Shown piece by piece: positions 18,627-27,617 of a DNA stretch of 64,000 nt. Position numbers and translations under genes: made by a program. Under the pieces are notes generated by a model. That model was not told the DNA's origin. It did no database searches and saw nothing but the letters and a program-made list of their open reading frames with translations. Source of the stretch: [Clostridium] viride DSM 6836 (GTDB lineage Bacteria; Bacillota; Clostridia; Oscillospirales; Oscillospiraceae); contig JHZO01000005.1 of NCBI GenBank assembly GCA_000620945.1, positions 179,783 through 243,782 on the forward strand. Reading direction: 5' to 3'. Position 1 is the first letter of the stretch, and each line of letters starts with the position of its first letter.

Positions 18627-18655
18627 AGTATACTGCAAAGAAAAACATTAAACAA
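18627..18655 (-). promoter_or_regulatory. Promoter of crt-hbd, with a leader hairpin
   Basis: On the minus strand TTGTTT (18655-18650), a 17-bp spacer and TATACT (18632-18627). The 5' leader contains a hairpin, GAGCAGG / CCTGCTC, at plus positions 18590-18609, between the promoter and the crt ribosome site. Confidence 0.7.
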
Positions 18656-18718
18656 GAAAAAGGTTTTGATGTTTTGCACAAAATATGTTTATTAGCTTAT
18701 GTATTTTAAACAGAAAAA

Positions 18719-19438
18719 TCAAAATAATTGCGAAAAAACCCCGCGAAAAAGGTTGGCTAGGGGCAGATAGAGAAATGGCAGAAAAATTGCAGGAAGCATG
18801 TTCCCAACTTTCAGTTTCTTTTCGCTTAATTGCAACAAATTAAAACCGATGCCCATGATGATAATTCCGCCCACAGCGCTCATTTCGTTGATGGAAGCTG
18901 GGGAAAGATAATCCGAAACCAAAGCCGCCAACAAGGTCAAGCTTCCTTGATAGAGTAGAATGGGAATGCTGGAGAATAAGACGCCAATTCCCATGACCGC
19001 AGCAAAGGTAATGGCCGTAATTCCATCGATGACACTTTTGGAAATCAGAATGGTATAGTCTCCCCGGACTCCGGCGTCAATTGCACCCATCACCGCCATG
19101 GCGCCCACACAAAAGAGGACGGAGGCAGAGACAAAGCCTTCGGTAAAGCGGCTTTCCTGGGATTTGCCAAGCAGCTTCTGCTTCAGAAAATCGCCAAAGG
19201 AATCGAGTCGATCCTCAATGCGAAGGGCCTCCCCCAGAAGACAACCCACCACCATGCAAACAATGACACAAAGGGTGTCCTGGGTTTTGATGGTGGAACT
19301 GATGCCAATGCCTAATACGCAAAGAGCAAGGGCTTGGGTCACCAGTGTGGTAAATCGCTGGCTAATTTGGTTCCGAAACAGAATGCCGATGAGACTGCCG
19401 ACGATAATAAGCGTACAGTTTATAATGGTTGCCAACAT
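18719..19438 (-). CDS. DUF554-family integral membrane protein
   Basis: A 239-residue hydrophobic protein of the DUF554 (YdfK-like) family. About seven membrane helices alternate with short loops; the family blocks GSLIGILFRNQIS near the N-terminus, SVLFCVGAMAVMGAIDAG (about 107-124) and SKSVIDGITAITFAAVMGIGVLFS are visible. Function is unknown in the family. It reads on the minus strand behind crt but is separated by more than 150 nt and the crt promoter, so it is probably its own unit. No clear promoter was found in 19439-19648. Confidence 0.88.
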   Translation of the reverse strand: MLATIINCTLIIVGSLIGILFRNQISQRFTTLVTQALALCVLGIGISSTIKTQDTLCVIVCMVVGCLLGEALRIEDRLDSFGDFLKQKLLGKSQESRFTEGFVSASVLFCVGAMAVMGAIDAGVRGDYTILISKSVIDGITAITFAAVMGIGVLFSSIPILLYQGSLTLLAALVSDYLSPASINEMSAVGGIIIMGIGFNLLQLSEKKLKVGNMLPAIFLPFLYLPLANLFRGVFSQLF

Positions 19439-19648
19439 GAAAACGCGTTCCCTCCTTTTGCGTGCTTTACAGGAAAAAAGTTGCAGAAATCACTATACTC
19501 CCTTTGCTCGAATTTGTCAAACCCTGTCTGTTTTTGCCTCACTTCTTCTCCAGATGGGCTTGCTGGAATGTTTACAAGGCCGCGTCCATAAGATGAAAGG
19601 GAACCGCGAGAAGCAGCGTCTGCGTTTCCAAGGAAAGGAGGCGGCCTT

Positions 19649-21211
19649 TTGGGTAGGAGTCGGCCAACCGCCGTGCAAGGCGTCGTGTTACTTACGGTAA
19701 CCGGGATTGTTTCACAGCTCATTGGCTTTGTATACCGCATTATCCTATCACAGATGATCGGGGCAGAAAACATGGGCCTGTATCAGCTCATTATGCCCAT
19801 CTATTCGGTGTTGCTTTCCCTTTGTTCGGTTGGTCTTGCGTCTTCGGTGGCTTACCTGTCGGCGCAGTATCAGGCCGTGGGCAACACCAAGGCGGTTTGG
19901 CAGCTTCGGGGAACGGCCATTCGCCTGTTCTTTGCGCTGGCTACCCTGCCTTGCGTCTTGATTCTAACCTTCTCCGATGCTGCTTCGGTGTATCTCTTGG
20001 GGGATGCCCGCACGCAATTGGGCTTACTGCTGTTGGTACCATGCCTTTTGCTGACCGGCGTGGAAAACATGCAGAAGAACTATTTTTACGGGGTTGGGAT
20101 GGTTCGTCCCGCCGCCATCACCGAGCTGATCGAGCAAATCATTCGCTCCTTGGCGGTGTTGGCGCTTTTAGCGGTCTTTTTGCCCTGCCATGCGGAACGG
20201 ATTGTGGGACTCATTGTCATCGGACTAATCTTTTGTGAGATCTTTTCCGCCATTACACAAACCATTCTGTTCCATCGCTACCTGGGCCCGGTTCACGACT
20301 TGCGGGGAGAGGGGAAGGGTGCCATTTCCCTGCGCAAGGATATGTTGCGCATTGCCGGTCCGGTGGGTCTTACGGCGCTTTTAGGGAATATCTTGGGTTC
20401 AGCCAACTCTGTGTTGGTGCCTCGGCTTTTGGTCGAGGGGGGCATGGATCTATCCGAAGCCATGTCCCGCTTCGGTGTTATGTTTGGTATGACCTTACCC
20501 ATGCTTTTTTTGCCCACGGCCTTTATGGGGGCCCTTAGCGTCATTCTGGCCCCCAAACTCTCGGAGGCCATGGCCCTTGGGCGGGTGAAGGACATTCAGC
20601 GGCGTATCCGGAGAGCCGTGGCCGCGGCAAACCTTATTCTAATCCCGGCGCTGTCGCTGTTAGCGGTCATTGGGCCACGGCTGGGATCTGCGCTCTACAA
20701 GGACCCCCGTGTGGGTGATTACATGGGACTCCTTGCCCTCGGCGTGTTGCTTTGCTGCTGGCAAAGTTTGCTGTCTAACTGTCTCAATGGCCTAAACCAT
20801 CAATCCGCGGCAGCTCAAATCGCAATTTTTACGGATGTCATTCAGCTTGGCATTACCATTGCCACCGTGGGAAGAGCCGACATTGGCCTGCGGGGCTTTG
20901 TCTGGGGCTATGTAATCTCCTCTGCTCTGGGAGCGTACTTAAGTTGGAAAAAACTTTCCCGGGAAACGGGCCTGCGCATGCCCATCTTCGATTGGCTTGT
21001 GGCACCCATCTTGGCCTCCGCCCTTGCGGCTTCCTGTGCCAGACTCTTCTATACCATCCTCCTACGTGACGGCTATGGGGTCATCCTAGGAGGAGGGACG
21101 GCGCTTCTCTTTGGCTTGCTTCTCTATTTAGTTACCCTCCAGGCACAAGGTGTCTCCATCCGTCAGGTGCTCTTTGAAAAGACTCTTGTCTCGAACTCAA
21201 AAAAAGGGTAA
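19649..21211 (+). CDS. SpoVB-like oligosaccharide flippase (MOP superfamily)
   Basis: A 520-residue multi-spanning protein of the polysaccharide/lipid-flippase branch of the MOP exporters, closest in look to stage V sporulation protein B and MurJ-type relatives. About 14 helices; the N-terminal TGIVSQLIGFVYRIILSQMIGAENMGLYQL block is diagnostic of the SpoVB group (quoted in pieces: residues 18-47). The start is TTG 19649, six bases after AAAGGAGG (19634-19642), the best ribosome site in this gap. tadA follows 30 nt later. Role by family: flipping lipid-linked cell-wall or cortex precursors; a vegetative role is equally possible. Confidence 0.85.
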   Translation: MGRSRPTAVQGVVLLTVTGIVSQLIGFVYRIILSQMIGAENMGLYQLIMPIYSVLLSLCSVGLASSVAYLSAQYQAVGNTKAVWQLRGTAIRLFFALATLPCVLILTFSDAASVYLLGDARTQLGLLLLVPCLLLTGVENMQKNYFYGVGMVRPAAITELIEQIIRSLAVLALLAVFLPCHAERIVGLIVIGLIFCEIFSAITQTILFHRYLGPVHDLRGEGKGAISLRKDMLRIAGPVGLTALLGNILGSANSVLVPRLLVEGGMDLSEAMSRFGVMFGMTLPMLFLPTAFMGALSVILAPKLSEAMALGRVKDIQRRIRRAVAAANLILIPALSLLAVIGPRLGSALYKDPRVGDYMGLLALGVLLCCWQSLLSNCLNGLNHQSAAAQIAIFTDVIQLGITIATVGRADIGLRGFVWGYVISSALGAYLSWKKLSRETGLRMPIFDWLVAPILASALAASCARLFYTILLRDGYGVILGGGTALLFGLLLYLVTLQAQGVSIRQVLFEKTLVSNSKKG

Positions 21212-21241
21212 ACTGAGGAAAATGCCGCAAGGAGAGAGACG

Positions 21242-21727
21242 ATGGAACTCAGCCATGAAGACTATATGAAGGTAGCGCTGACCTTGGCCAAGGAGGCGGC
21301 AGCGGCGGGAGAAGTCCCCGTTGGCTGCGTGATCGTCCACCAAGGGCAGATCATTGGCCGGGGACGCAACCGACGGGAAGAGGATCACGATGCCTTGGCC
21401 CACGCGGAGCTCTTGGCCATTCGAGAAGCCTGCCAGCACCTAGGTGGGTGGCGGCTTGCAGATTGCCGACTTTATGTCACCTTAGAGCCTTGCCCCATGT
21501 GTGCCGGAGGGATCATCAGTGCACGGATTCCGGAGGTGTTCTATGGGGCCAAGGACTCCGGGATTGGAGCCTGTGGCTCGATTTTAAATCTTTTTGAGGA
21601 AGGGTTTCGGCACCGTCCCAAGCTGCGAGGAGGCATCTTGCAGGAGGCCTGTACCGAGGAACTCTCAAGGTTTTTCCAAACACTCCGTAAATTTCCGGAG
21701 GAAGGCGAAGATTTAAAGCTTTTGTAA
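21242..21727 (+). CDS. tadA: tRNA-specific adenosine deaminase TadA
   Basis: Deaminates A34 to inosine in tRNA-Arg(ACG). The zinc-dependent deaminase signature is intact: HAEL (His and catalytic Glu, about residues 57-60) and PCPMCAG (two Cys, about 87-93). Length 161 aa is normal. GGAGAGAGACG precedes ATG 21242. Closed by the terminator at 21813. Confidence 0.96.
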   Translation: MELSHEDYMKVALTLAKEAAAAGEVPVGCVIVHQGQIIGRGRNRREEDHDALAHAELLAIREACQHLGGWRLADCRLYVTLEPCPMCAGGIISARIPEVFYGAKDSGIGACGSILNLFEEGFRHRPKLRGGILQEACTEELSRFFQTLRKFPEEGEDLKLL

Positions 21728-21812
21728 CAACTGTGCTCTTTTTTCTTAATATCTTTCTGTTAAGATAATCTTGCAAGAGATCAAAAAGCTTCTTTTCATT
21801 TTAACCTTCAGG

Positions 21813-21850
21813 AAAGAGACCGGCAGAAATGCCGGTCTCTTTCCGTTTTT
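21813..21850 (+). terminator. Rho-independent terminator after tadA
   Basis: A 13-bp perfect stem AAAGAGACCGGCA / TGCCGGTCTCTTT with GAAA loop, then CCGTTTTT. The preceding 21728-21812 stretch is AT-rich and I see nothing else in it. Confidence 0.9.
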
Positions 21851-21882
21851 CCGGGAGAAGCACTCTTCCCCATCAGCAATGG

Positions 21883-21922
21883 AAACGGCAGGCCGAGGAC
21901 ATATTCCCTCGGCCTGCCGTTT
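21883..21922 (-). terminator. Inverted repeat ending the lepA transcript
   Basis: A 16-bp perfect stem AAACGGCAGGCCGAGG / CCTCGGCCTGCCGTTT. It lies 24 nt past the lepA stop on the minus strand. T-runs are short on both sides, so it could act for either strand. Confidence 0.75.
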
Positions 21923-21945
21923 TGATGTTTCCCATGGTAGAGCGA

Positions 21946-23751
21946 TCATTCATCCAGCTTCAGAACGGCCATGAAGGCTTCGGTGGGAAGCTGAACCGTA
22001 CCTAAGGTACGCATCTTCTTCTTACCTTCCTTCTGCTTTTCTAAGAGCTTCTTCTTTCGGGTAATGTCGCCGCCGTAGCATTTGGCCAAAACGTCTTTTC
22101 GCATGGCCTTTACGGTCTCGCGGGCGATGACCTTGCCGCCGATGGCTGCCTGCACCGGAATTTCGAAGAGCTGACGGGGAATGTTCTCCTTCAACTTTTC
22201 GCAGATGCGGCGCGCTCTGGCATAGGCCTTGGTGCGATGGGCGATAAAGGAAAGCGCATCCACCTTGTCCCCATTCAGAAGCAGGTCCACCTTCACCAGG
22301 TCACTGGGGCGGTAGCCCGATAGTTCATAGTCCAGGGAAGCGTATCCCTTGGTGTTGGCCTTTAAGGCATCAAAGAAGTCGTAGATGATCTCATTGAGCG
22401 GCATCTCATAGTGCATTTCCACCAGATTGCTGTCCAGATACTGCATGTCCTTAAACTCCGCCCGGCGATCCTGGCACATGGGCATAATGTTGCCTACATA
22501 GTCGGGTGGGGCAATGATGGACACCTTTACATAAGGTTCGTTTGCTTCTTCGATGAGGGCAGGGTCCGGGTAGTTGTGGGGGTTATCCACCACCACCTCC
22601 GTCCCGTCGGTTTTGGTTACGCGATAGATAACGGAGGGAAGAGTGGTAATAAGGTCTAAATCAAACTCACGCTCCAAGCGTTCCTGAATGATTTCCATGT
22701 GCAGCATGCCCAGGAAACCACAACGGAAGCCAAAGCCCAGAGCGGCGGAGGATTCCGGTTCAAAGGAGAGGGAAGCATCGTTGAGCTGGAGTTTTTCCAG
22801 CGCATCCCGCAGATCCGGGTACTTAGAGCCGTCTTCGGTATAGATGCCGCAGTACACCATGGAGCGAGCGGGGCGATAGCCGGGCAGAGGTTCCTTGGCC
22901 GGGTTCTGTCGGGTGGTGATGGTATCGCCCACCTGCGTATCCGCCACGTTTTTAATTGAAGCGGTGAGATAGCCGACTTCGCCGGCGGAAAGACTGTCAC
23001 AGGGTTCTAAGCCGATGGGGAGCAGGTGCCCGATCTCCACGATCTTATACTCGGAGCCCGAAGCCATCATGCGAACTTCCATGTCTTTCCGGAGTGTTCC
23101 ATCCATGACACGAAAGTAAACTACCACGCCCTGATAGGCGTCATACTGGCTGTCGAAAATGAGGGCTTTCAGGGGGGCCTTTGGGTCCCCGGTGGGAGCC
23201 GGAATGTGTTTAACAATGTCTTCTAAGACGGCTTCAATGTTCAGTCCCTGCTTGGCGGAGATTTCCGGTGCGTCCATGGCTTCCAGGCCAATCACGTTCT
23301 CCACCTCTGCCTTTACGCGCTTGGGGTCGGCGGCGGGGAGGTCAATCTTATTGATGACCGGACGGATTTCCAGGTTATGCTCCAGAGCCAGATAGGTGTT
23401 GGCCAAGGTCTGAGCCTCCACACCTTGGGATGCGTCCACCACTAAGATGGCCCCCTCACAGGCGGCCAAGCTGCGGGACACCTCGTAGTTAAAGTCCACG
23501 TGACCGGGAGTATCAATCAGATTCAAGGTATAGGTTTCCCCATCCTGTGCCTTATATTGGATCTTCACAGCGCGTGCCTTGATGGTAATGCCGCGCTCAC
23601 GCTCTAAATCCATATTATCGAGAAGCTGGTTTTCCATCTCTCGGGCGGAGACGGCGTGACAGGCCTCCAGCAAACGGTCGGCCAACGTGGATTTGCCATG
23701 GTCGATGTGTGCGATGATGGAAAAGTTGCGAAGTTTTGATTGGTCATACAT
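21946..23751 (-). CDS. lepA: Translation elongation factor 4 (LepA)
   Basis: GTPase that remodels stalled or early ribosome complexes. The G domain has [16 protein letters not shown] near the start, the RERGITIKA switch, DTPGHVDF and NKIDLPAA. The LepA-specific C-terminal domain includes RREYDLDL-like [12 protein letters not shown] and the final block [24 protein letters not shown] (split here: residues about 552-575) with KKMRTLG. The start chosen is ATG 23751 ([11 protein letters not shown]), with CTGGAGG upstream; the reading frame extends 14 codons further but without a ribosome site. 601 aa, normal for LepA. Confidence 0.98.
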   Translation of the reverse strand: MYDQSKLRNFSIIAHIDHGKSTLADRLLEACHAVSAREMENQLLDNMDLERERGITIKARAVKIQYKAQDGETYTLNLIDTPGHVDFNYEVSRSLAACEGAILVVDASQGVEAQTLANTYLALEHNLEIRPVINKIDLPAADPKRVKAEVENVIGLEAMDAPEISAKQGLNIEAVLEDIVKHIPAPTGDPKAPLKALIFDSQYDAYQGVVVYFRVMDGTLRKDMEVRMMASGSEYKIVEIGHLLPIGLEPCDSLSAGEVGYLTASIKNVADTQVGDTITTRQNPAKEPLPGYRPARSMVYCGIYTEDGSKYPDLRDALEKLQLNDASLSFEPESSAALGFGFRCGFLGMLHMEIIQERLEREFDLDLITTLPSVIYRVTKTDGTEVVVDNPHNYPDPALIEEANEPYVKVSIIAPPDYVGNIMPMCQDRRAEFKDMQYLDSNLVEMHYEMPLNEIIYDFFDALKANTKGYASLDYELSGYRPSDLVKVDLLLNGDKVDALSFIAHRTKAYARARRICEKLKENIPRQLFEIPVQAAIGGKVIARETVKAMRKDVLAKCYGGDITRKKKLLEKQKEGKKKMRTLGTVQLPTEAFMAVLKLDE

Positions 23752-23808
23752 AGCGGTATACCTCCAGGGCCCCGGAGGGCTGTGTTGTGACAAAAGGTTC
23801 GGTGCTAT

Positions 23809-23838
23809 ATTTTATCATAGAGGAATGCCCTTGCACAA
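23809..23838 (-). promoter_or_regulatory. Putative lepA promoter
   Basis: On the minus strand TTGTGC (23838-23833), an 18-bp spacer and TAAAAT (23814-23809), about 60 nt upstream of the chosen lepA start. Confidence 0.55.
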
Positions 23839-23841
23839 GAC

Positions 23842-23874
23842 AAAAACGCTCTGCCACAGAAAAATGGGCAGAGC
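23842..23874 (-). terminator. Terminator of the XRE regulator gene
   Basis: On the minus strand GCTCTGCC / GGCAGAGC with an 11-nt loop, followed by GTTTTTG. It is 17 nt past the regulator's stop and slightly overlaps the upstream edge of the lepA promoter. Confidence 0.88.
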
Positions 23875-23890
23875 ATTCATTGAATTGAAG

Positions 23891-24598
23891 TTATGTGGTT
23901 TTGTCTTTCCCGATCCGGCGGCCAATTCGCTCCCCGGTAAGGTGAATGATGTGCAGGAGGGCTTGGTATTGGGTGGCATAGTCCGTGGAAAGCGCATCGT
24001 TACTAAGGACAGGGAAGTGCGCCTTCTCCTTGGCATGCTGCAAGAGGGCTTCGACGTAGGCCATCTCCGACGCAATGAGATCAATCTTCGCTGCCCCATT
24101 GGTAAAGGCCCGAGAAGGCACGGAAAAGAGATCCTGGCTGTTTTTCCCGTCGGACTGGTAGAGGTGACGGAAGAGGGTGTATACGGCCGTGCTCAGGTAA
24201 TCAAAGGAGGCCCGGATGGCCGCTTCACACTGGGTTTCGGCAAGAAGAAGGAACAAGAGTTCGGTGGCATGGTTGACCAATTGCCGGGATAGGCGAGCCA
24301 AACCATCTTCATCGAGCACGTTATCCTTTGGAGGACGGGGGGATAAGAGAGATTCCGCATCGGCATGGAACGATCCCTCACGGGTCAAGGTGCGGCCTAA
24401 CAGAAAATCCGCTGATACATTGTAGTAATCACAGGCCCGAATTAGAAAGCAAAAGCCGGGCTCACGAATTCCGTTCTCATAATGAGACAACAAAGCCTGA
24501 GAAACACCGAGTTCCTGCGCTGCGACGCGTTGTGAAATGCCCTTTTCCTGACGCAGGAAGGATAGTGTCCTTGAAAAGTTGGTACTCAGGAAAAACAC
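23891..24598 (-). CDS. XRE-family transcriptional regulator
   Basis: A 235-residue protein with an N-terminal Cro/CI-type helix-turn-helix (residues about 9-66: LRQEKGISQRVAAQELGVSQ, then ALLSHYENGIREPG). The remaining 165 residues are mostly helical and match no domain I recognise; they could bind a ligand or mediate oligomerisation. The start is GTG 24598; GAGAGG lies unusually close (2 nt) and a TGA closes the frame just upstream. It is transcribed divergently from an M23 peptidase gene, and a 14-bp palindrome lies 8 nt before its start codon, suggesting autoregulation (inference). Confidence 0.85.
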   Translation of the reverse strand: MFFLSTNFSRTLSFLRQEKGISQRVAAQELGVSQALLSHYENGIREPGFCFLIRACDYYNVSADFLLGRTLTREGSFHADAESLLSPRPPKDNVLDEDGLARLSRQLVNHATELLFLLLAETQCEAAIRASFDYLSTAVYTLFRHLYQSDGKNSQDLFSVPSRAFTNGAAKIDLIASEMAYVEALLQHAKEKAHFPVLSNDALSTDYATQYQALLHIIHLTGERIGRRIGKDKTT

Positions 24599-24606
24599 GT
24601 CCTCTC

Positions 24607-24620
24607 AACCCAATTGGGTT
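24607..24620. promoter_or_regulatory. Perfect 14-bp palindrome, candidate operator
   Basis: AACCCAATTGGGTT, a perfect dyad just upstream of the XRE regulator's start and downstream of its predicted promoter. A second, looser repeat AGTATG...CATACT (24624-24650) overlaps the -10 box. Position and symmetry fit a dimeric HTH repressor binding its own leader; binding itself is inferred. Confidence 0.6.
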
Positions 24621-24642
24621 CATAGTATGGTAAGCGTGATAC

Positions 24643-24671
24643 ATCATACTGCATCAATTACCATTTGTAAA
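24643..24671 (-). promoter_or_regulatory. Promoter of the XRE regulator
   Basis: On the minus strand TTTACA (24671-24666), 17-bp spacer, TATGAT (24648-24643). One and two mismatches to consensus with optimal spacing. Confidence 0.75.
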
Positions 24672-24761
24672 GAGGGTTGCGCCTATTTTAGGCAGAAAAT
24701 ACCATTCTGGACATGTTATAACCAGGATTATGAAAAAAATACCAATTTAGCAAAAAAACAC

Positions 24762-24790
24762 TTGACCTCAGCGCGGAAACTGTGTATTAT
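24762..24790 (+). promoter_or_regulatory. Promoter of the M23 peptidase gene
   Basis: TTGACC (24762-24767), 17-bp spacer, TATTAT (24785-24790). It faces away from the XRE promoter; about 90 bp of AT-rich sequence separates the two -35 boxes. Confidence 0.75.
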
Positions 24791-24873
24791 GATGTTACTA
24801 AATTGTAATTCTTTTAAACGATTCTGTTACGGACGGGAAACACATTTGTACTTTTGAAGGGAGAATCCACCAA

Positions 24874-26310
24874 ATGGTAGAGCTTTTGGTAAAGCAGGTG
24901 GCTGGAACAAAATCAGGAACGTCCCTGGGAAGCTTTCTCCGTGCAACTGCACACCGAGAGGCACTGCGCGTACAGCGTCCACTACGTTCGGCGCTGCCTT
25001 TTCTCCTTGGCAGCATTACCGTCGGTGCCTTGGTGGTACTCCTATCACTCTATACCCCTTGCTTTGAGCTGTCGGTCAACGGTACCGCCGTTGGATTGGT
25101 GCAGAGCCGGGATATGGTGGCACAAACCGAACAGCAAGTGGAGGCCCAGGTCTCCCATATCTTAAATCGAAACTACGACATAAGCATGGACTACTCCTAC
25201 AATATCGCCGTGGCCTCCAAAGATCACTTGATGAGCTATACGAGCCTTTCGGAGGCTCTTAACGCCGCAGTGCCGGATATTAAGGAAGCATATGTGCTCA
25301 CCGTAGATGGAGTTGAGCTGGGCGCCAGTGCCGACAAGGCCGTTCTGGATGCCGCTCTTTCGGAGATCCAAACGCCCTACGTGGGGGAAAAGACCCAAGA
25401 AGTCTACTATGCCAACGAGGCTCGCATTACCCGCAAGTACATTCCTGTGGATGCAGTCTTTACCGAGACGGCGCAGTTTGTGCAGACACTCCAACAACCG
25501 ACTACCGCCAATACGGTTTATGAGGTCAAGACCGGGGATACCGTCGCTTCCGTGGTGGATCAGTTTGGCATGAGCCGGCAAGATTTTTTTGAACTGAACC
25601 CCAATCTGAAAAAGAAATCAGGCTTGATTGAAGGCCAGATCATTACCGTAGAAAAGACCCTGCCCCTGCTTTCCGTTTGCACTGTGGACCAGCTTTCGTA
25701 TACCCGTCCAGTGCAAAGTCCCGTCCGCGAGGTCAAGGACGCCACTCTCTATGAGGGTGATCGCAAGGTAGTGAGCCAAGGCGCCGCGGGAGTAGAACAG
25801 GTGCTTTCCAAGATGACCTATGTCAACGGGCAGGCACAGTATGAGGAAGTGCTTTCTCAATCCGTTTTGTCCCAACCTACGGAAACCGTCGTTGCTGTAG
25901 GCACCAAGGCTCGTCCTGCGTACTATGGAACCGGAGCCCTGCAATGGCCCACCTCTGGTCGAATCACGTCTCCCTTTGGCTATCGCTCCATTTTCGGTGG
26001 TTCCTCCTTCCACAGCGGCATGGATATTGCAAACGATTATGGAACGGCAATCTGCGCGGCAGACAGCGGCATTGTGACCTATGTCGGCTATAAGGGTAGT
26101 TACGGAAACCTGATTATCATTGACCACGGCAATGGCATGGAGACCTACTATTCTCACTCTTCTACCACCAATGTTTCGGTGGGGCAGGGAGTCAGCAAGG
26201 GCGAATACATTGCCGCCATGGGTGCCACCGGCCGTGCTACCGGAAACCACTGTCACTTTGAAGTGCGCGTCGGGGGTGAACCCGTGAACCCGGCCAGCTA
26301 TCTCCCCTAA
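24874..26310 (+). CDS. Membrane-anchored M23 peptidase with LysM and G5 domains
   Basis: A cell-wall hydrolase of 478 aa. After a basic N-terminus one membrane helix lies at about residues 42-61. An unassigned extracellular region follows (65-210), then a LysM peptidoglycan-binding repeat (214-260, VYEVKTGDTVASVVDQFGMS), a G5-like beta domain (about 266-345) and the M23 endopeptidase (about 360-478). Zinc and catalytic residues are all present: His380 and Asp384 in FHSGMD, His428 in YSHSS, His459/His461 in GNHCHFE. It is therefore likely active. Clostridial M23 proteins of this build often act in growth or in spore engulfment with SpoIIQ-like roles; the adjacent spoIIP makes a sporulation role possible. 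ATG 24874 follows GAAGGGAGA. Confidence 0.92.
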   Translation: MVELLVKQVAGTKSGTSLGSFLRATAHREALRVQRPLRSALPFLLGSITVGALVVLLSLYTPCFELSVNGTAVGLVQSRDMVAQTEQQVEAQVSHILNRNYDISMDYSYNIAVASKDHLMSYTSLSEALNAAVPDIKEAYVLTVDGVELGASADKAVLDAALSEIQTPYVGEKTQEVYYANEARITRKYIPVDAVFTETAQFVQTLQQPTTANTVYEVKTGDTVASVVDQFGMSRQDFFELNPNLKKKSGLIEGQIITVEKTLPLLSVCTVDQLSYTRPVQSPVREVKDATLYEGDRKVVSQGAAGVEQVLSKMTYVNGQAQYEEVLSQSVLSQPTETVVAVGTKARPAYYGTGALQWPTSGRITSPFGYRSIFGGSSFHSGMDIANDYGTAICAADSGIVTYVGYKGSYGNLIIIDHGNGMETYYSHSSTTNVSVGQGVSKGEYIAAMGATGRATGNHCHFEVRVGGEPVNPASYLP

Positions 26311-26325
26311 CTAATGCAGTTTCGT

Positions 26326-26360
26326 TTCCCCACCCCGCATGCGGGGTGGGGAAGTTTTGT
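26326..26360. terminator. Bidirectional terminator between M23 peptidase and spoIIP
   Basis: A 28-bp perfect palindrome (TTCCCCACCCCGCAT and its complement) followed by GTTTTGTTT on the plus strand; the minus side reads into AAACGAAAC. It serves two convergent genes. Confidence 0.88.
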
Positions 26361-26363
26361 TTC

Positions 26364-27506
26364 TTATTCCTGAAGTTCCAGGAGCACCTGCCCTGCGCTG
26401 CGGGCGAAGAGACGAGCACCGGAGAGAGACTCCTGCAGGGTGTTGCCGTGGGATCCGATCTCTACCAAGATGGAGCCATTGCTCAGCTGTTGGTTAAAGC
26501 GGGAGGAACGCAGGGCAATGGGGCGGGCCAGGCCCGGCCAGAGGGTGTTCATGCGATGCTGAATGCGCATGGCGAGGGAGAAGTTCTTCTGCCAATTGGG
26601 GTGGGAAAGGCCGCCATCGTCACTGCCCATCACCAACAGCACCTGTGCAGTTTTTGCACCATCAATGTCCGTCACAGCTTTATAGACGGTTCCGTCCTGT
26701 CCAATCAGAGCGTCGCGGTGCACATCCAGGACAATTTTAATACTGGGATACTGCTTTAAGTACTGCTCTACGACAGCTTTTGAGCGATCATAAGAGCCAT
26801 TATAGTTGGGATAGTCGCATAATGTCTTATCGTGTATGACAGAAAGACCCATCTCGTTAAAAATTCGCTCTATTTCAGCGCCCACTCGTATGATATTATA
26901 GTTAGGATCGGTTGTGCGAGCGGTTCCACTGGCTTGATAGACGTCACTGCCGTCCTGGGTATAGGCTTCGGTGGCGTGGGTGTGCATAATGAGAACCTGG
27001 GGAGCGCTGTTTGGACCTAACTGGATGTCCGGGGATAGTGCCGCGATGGCGGGAAGATCCAGTTGCTTTGTGGTCTTGTTTTGCACATACACATCGTCTA
27101 TCTTGGCGTACCCATCGGTGTCAGAAGCTTTGAAAGAACGCTCCACCACTTTTCCCTGGGGGGCCACTTGCAGCTTCTGCTGGTCTTCTTCGTCATCCGG
27201 TTCCCCGGTGGGGTTGCTCTTGCCGGATGATCCGCGATCCCAGCCGGAGAGAAGATTGGATTCACTCAACAGCATCTTTTGCCAGCCGGAACCCGAGGAA
27301 AGCTCTGCGGCAGGGGGGGTACCGAGCTCGGCTGCCAGGGCTGCCGTGACCAACTGCGGGCTTCCGCCCAAACGTTGAAGGGCTTGCAGGGTGACTCCGT
27401 CCGGGGAAGCAAGGGTGAGGAGCCAGAAGCCAAACAGAGCAATGCAGCAGGCTACTGAGCGGCGAAGAAGGCGCCGTGCGGGGGTGCTTGTCTTACGTGT
27501 TTTCAT
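26364..27506 (-). CDS. spoIIP: Stage II sporulation protein P
   Basis: SpoIIP is a membrane-anchored amidase/endopeptidase that thins septal peptidoglycan during forespore engulfment, in complex with SpoIID and SpoIIM. A membrane helix lies at about residues 14-33, then a Gly/Ser/Glu-rich linker, and the SpoIIP domain from about 150. The metal/catalytic motif LIMHTHATEAY and the LDVHRDAL block are intact. The start chosen is ATG 27506 (MKTRKTSTPA) with AGGAG 11 nt upstream; 380 aa. Strong evidence that this organism forms endospores. Confidence 0.94.
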   Translation of the reverse strand: MKTRKTSTPARRLLRRSVACCIALFGFWLLTLASPDGVTLQALQRLGGSPQLVTAALAAELGTPPAAELSSGSGWQKMLLSESNLLSGWDRGSSGKSNPTGEPDDEEDQQKLQVAPQGKVVERSFKASDTDGYAKIDDVYVQNKTTKQLDLPAIAALSPDIQLGPNSAPQVLIMHTHATEAYTQDGSDVYQASGTARTTDPNYNIIRVGAEIERIFNEMGLSVIHDKTLCDYPNYNGSYDRSKAVVEQYLKQYPSIKIVLDVHRDALIGQDGTVYKAVTDIDGAKTAQVLLVMGSDDGGLSHPNWQKNFSLAMRIQHRMNTLWPGLARPIALRSSRFNQQLSNGSILVEIGSHGNTLQESLSGARLFARSAGQVLLELQE

Positions 27507-27617
27507 TATCTCATCAACTCCTGTATGCGCTACTTTATGCGTTGGGCTTGAGGGATATGCCACTTTTTTGGAAAGGGGAGAGCGTCTACGATACTCAAAC
27601 TATGGAATTCAAACCTA

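Noticed and set aside
21728-21945. Small signal-recognition-particle RNA gene after tadA, as in some Firmicutes
   Set aside because: The gap holds only two terminator-like repeats and AT-rich sequence; no SRP Alu or S-domain hairpin with its GGAA tetraloop motif.
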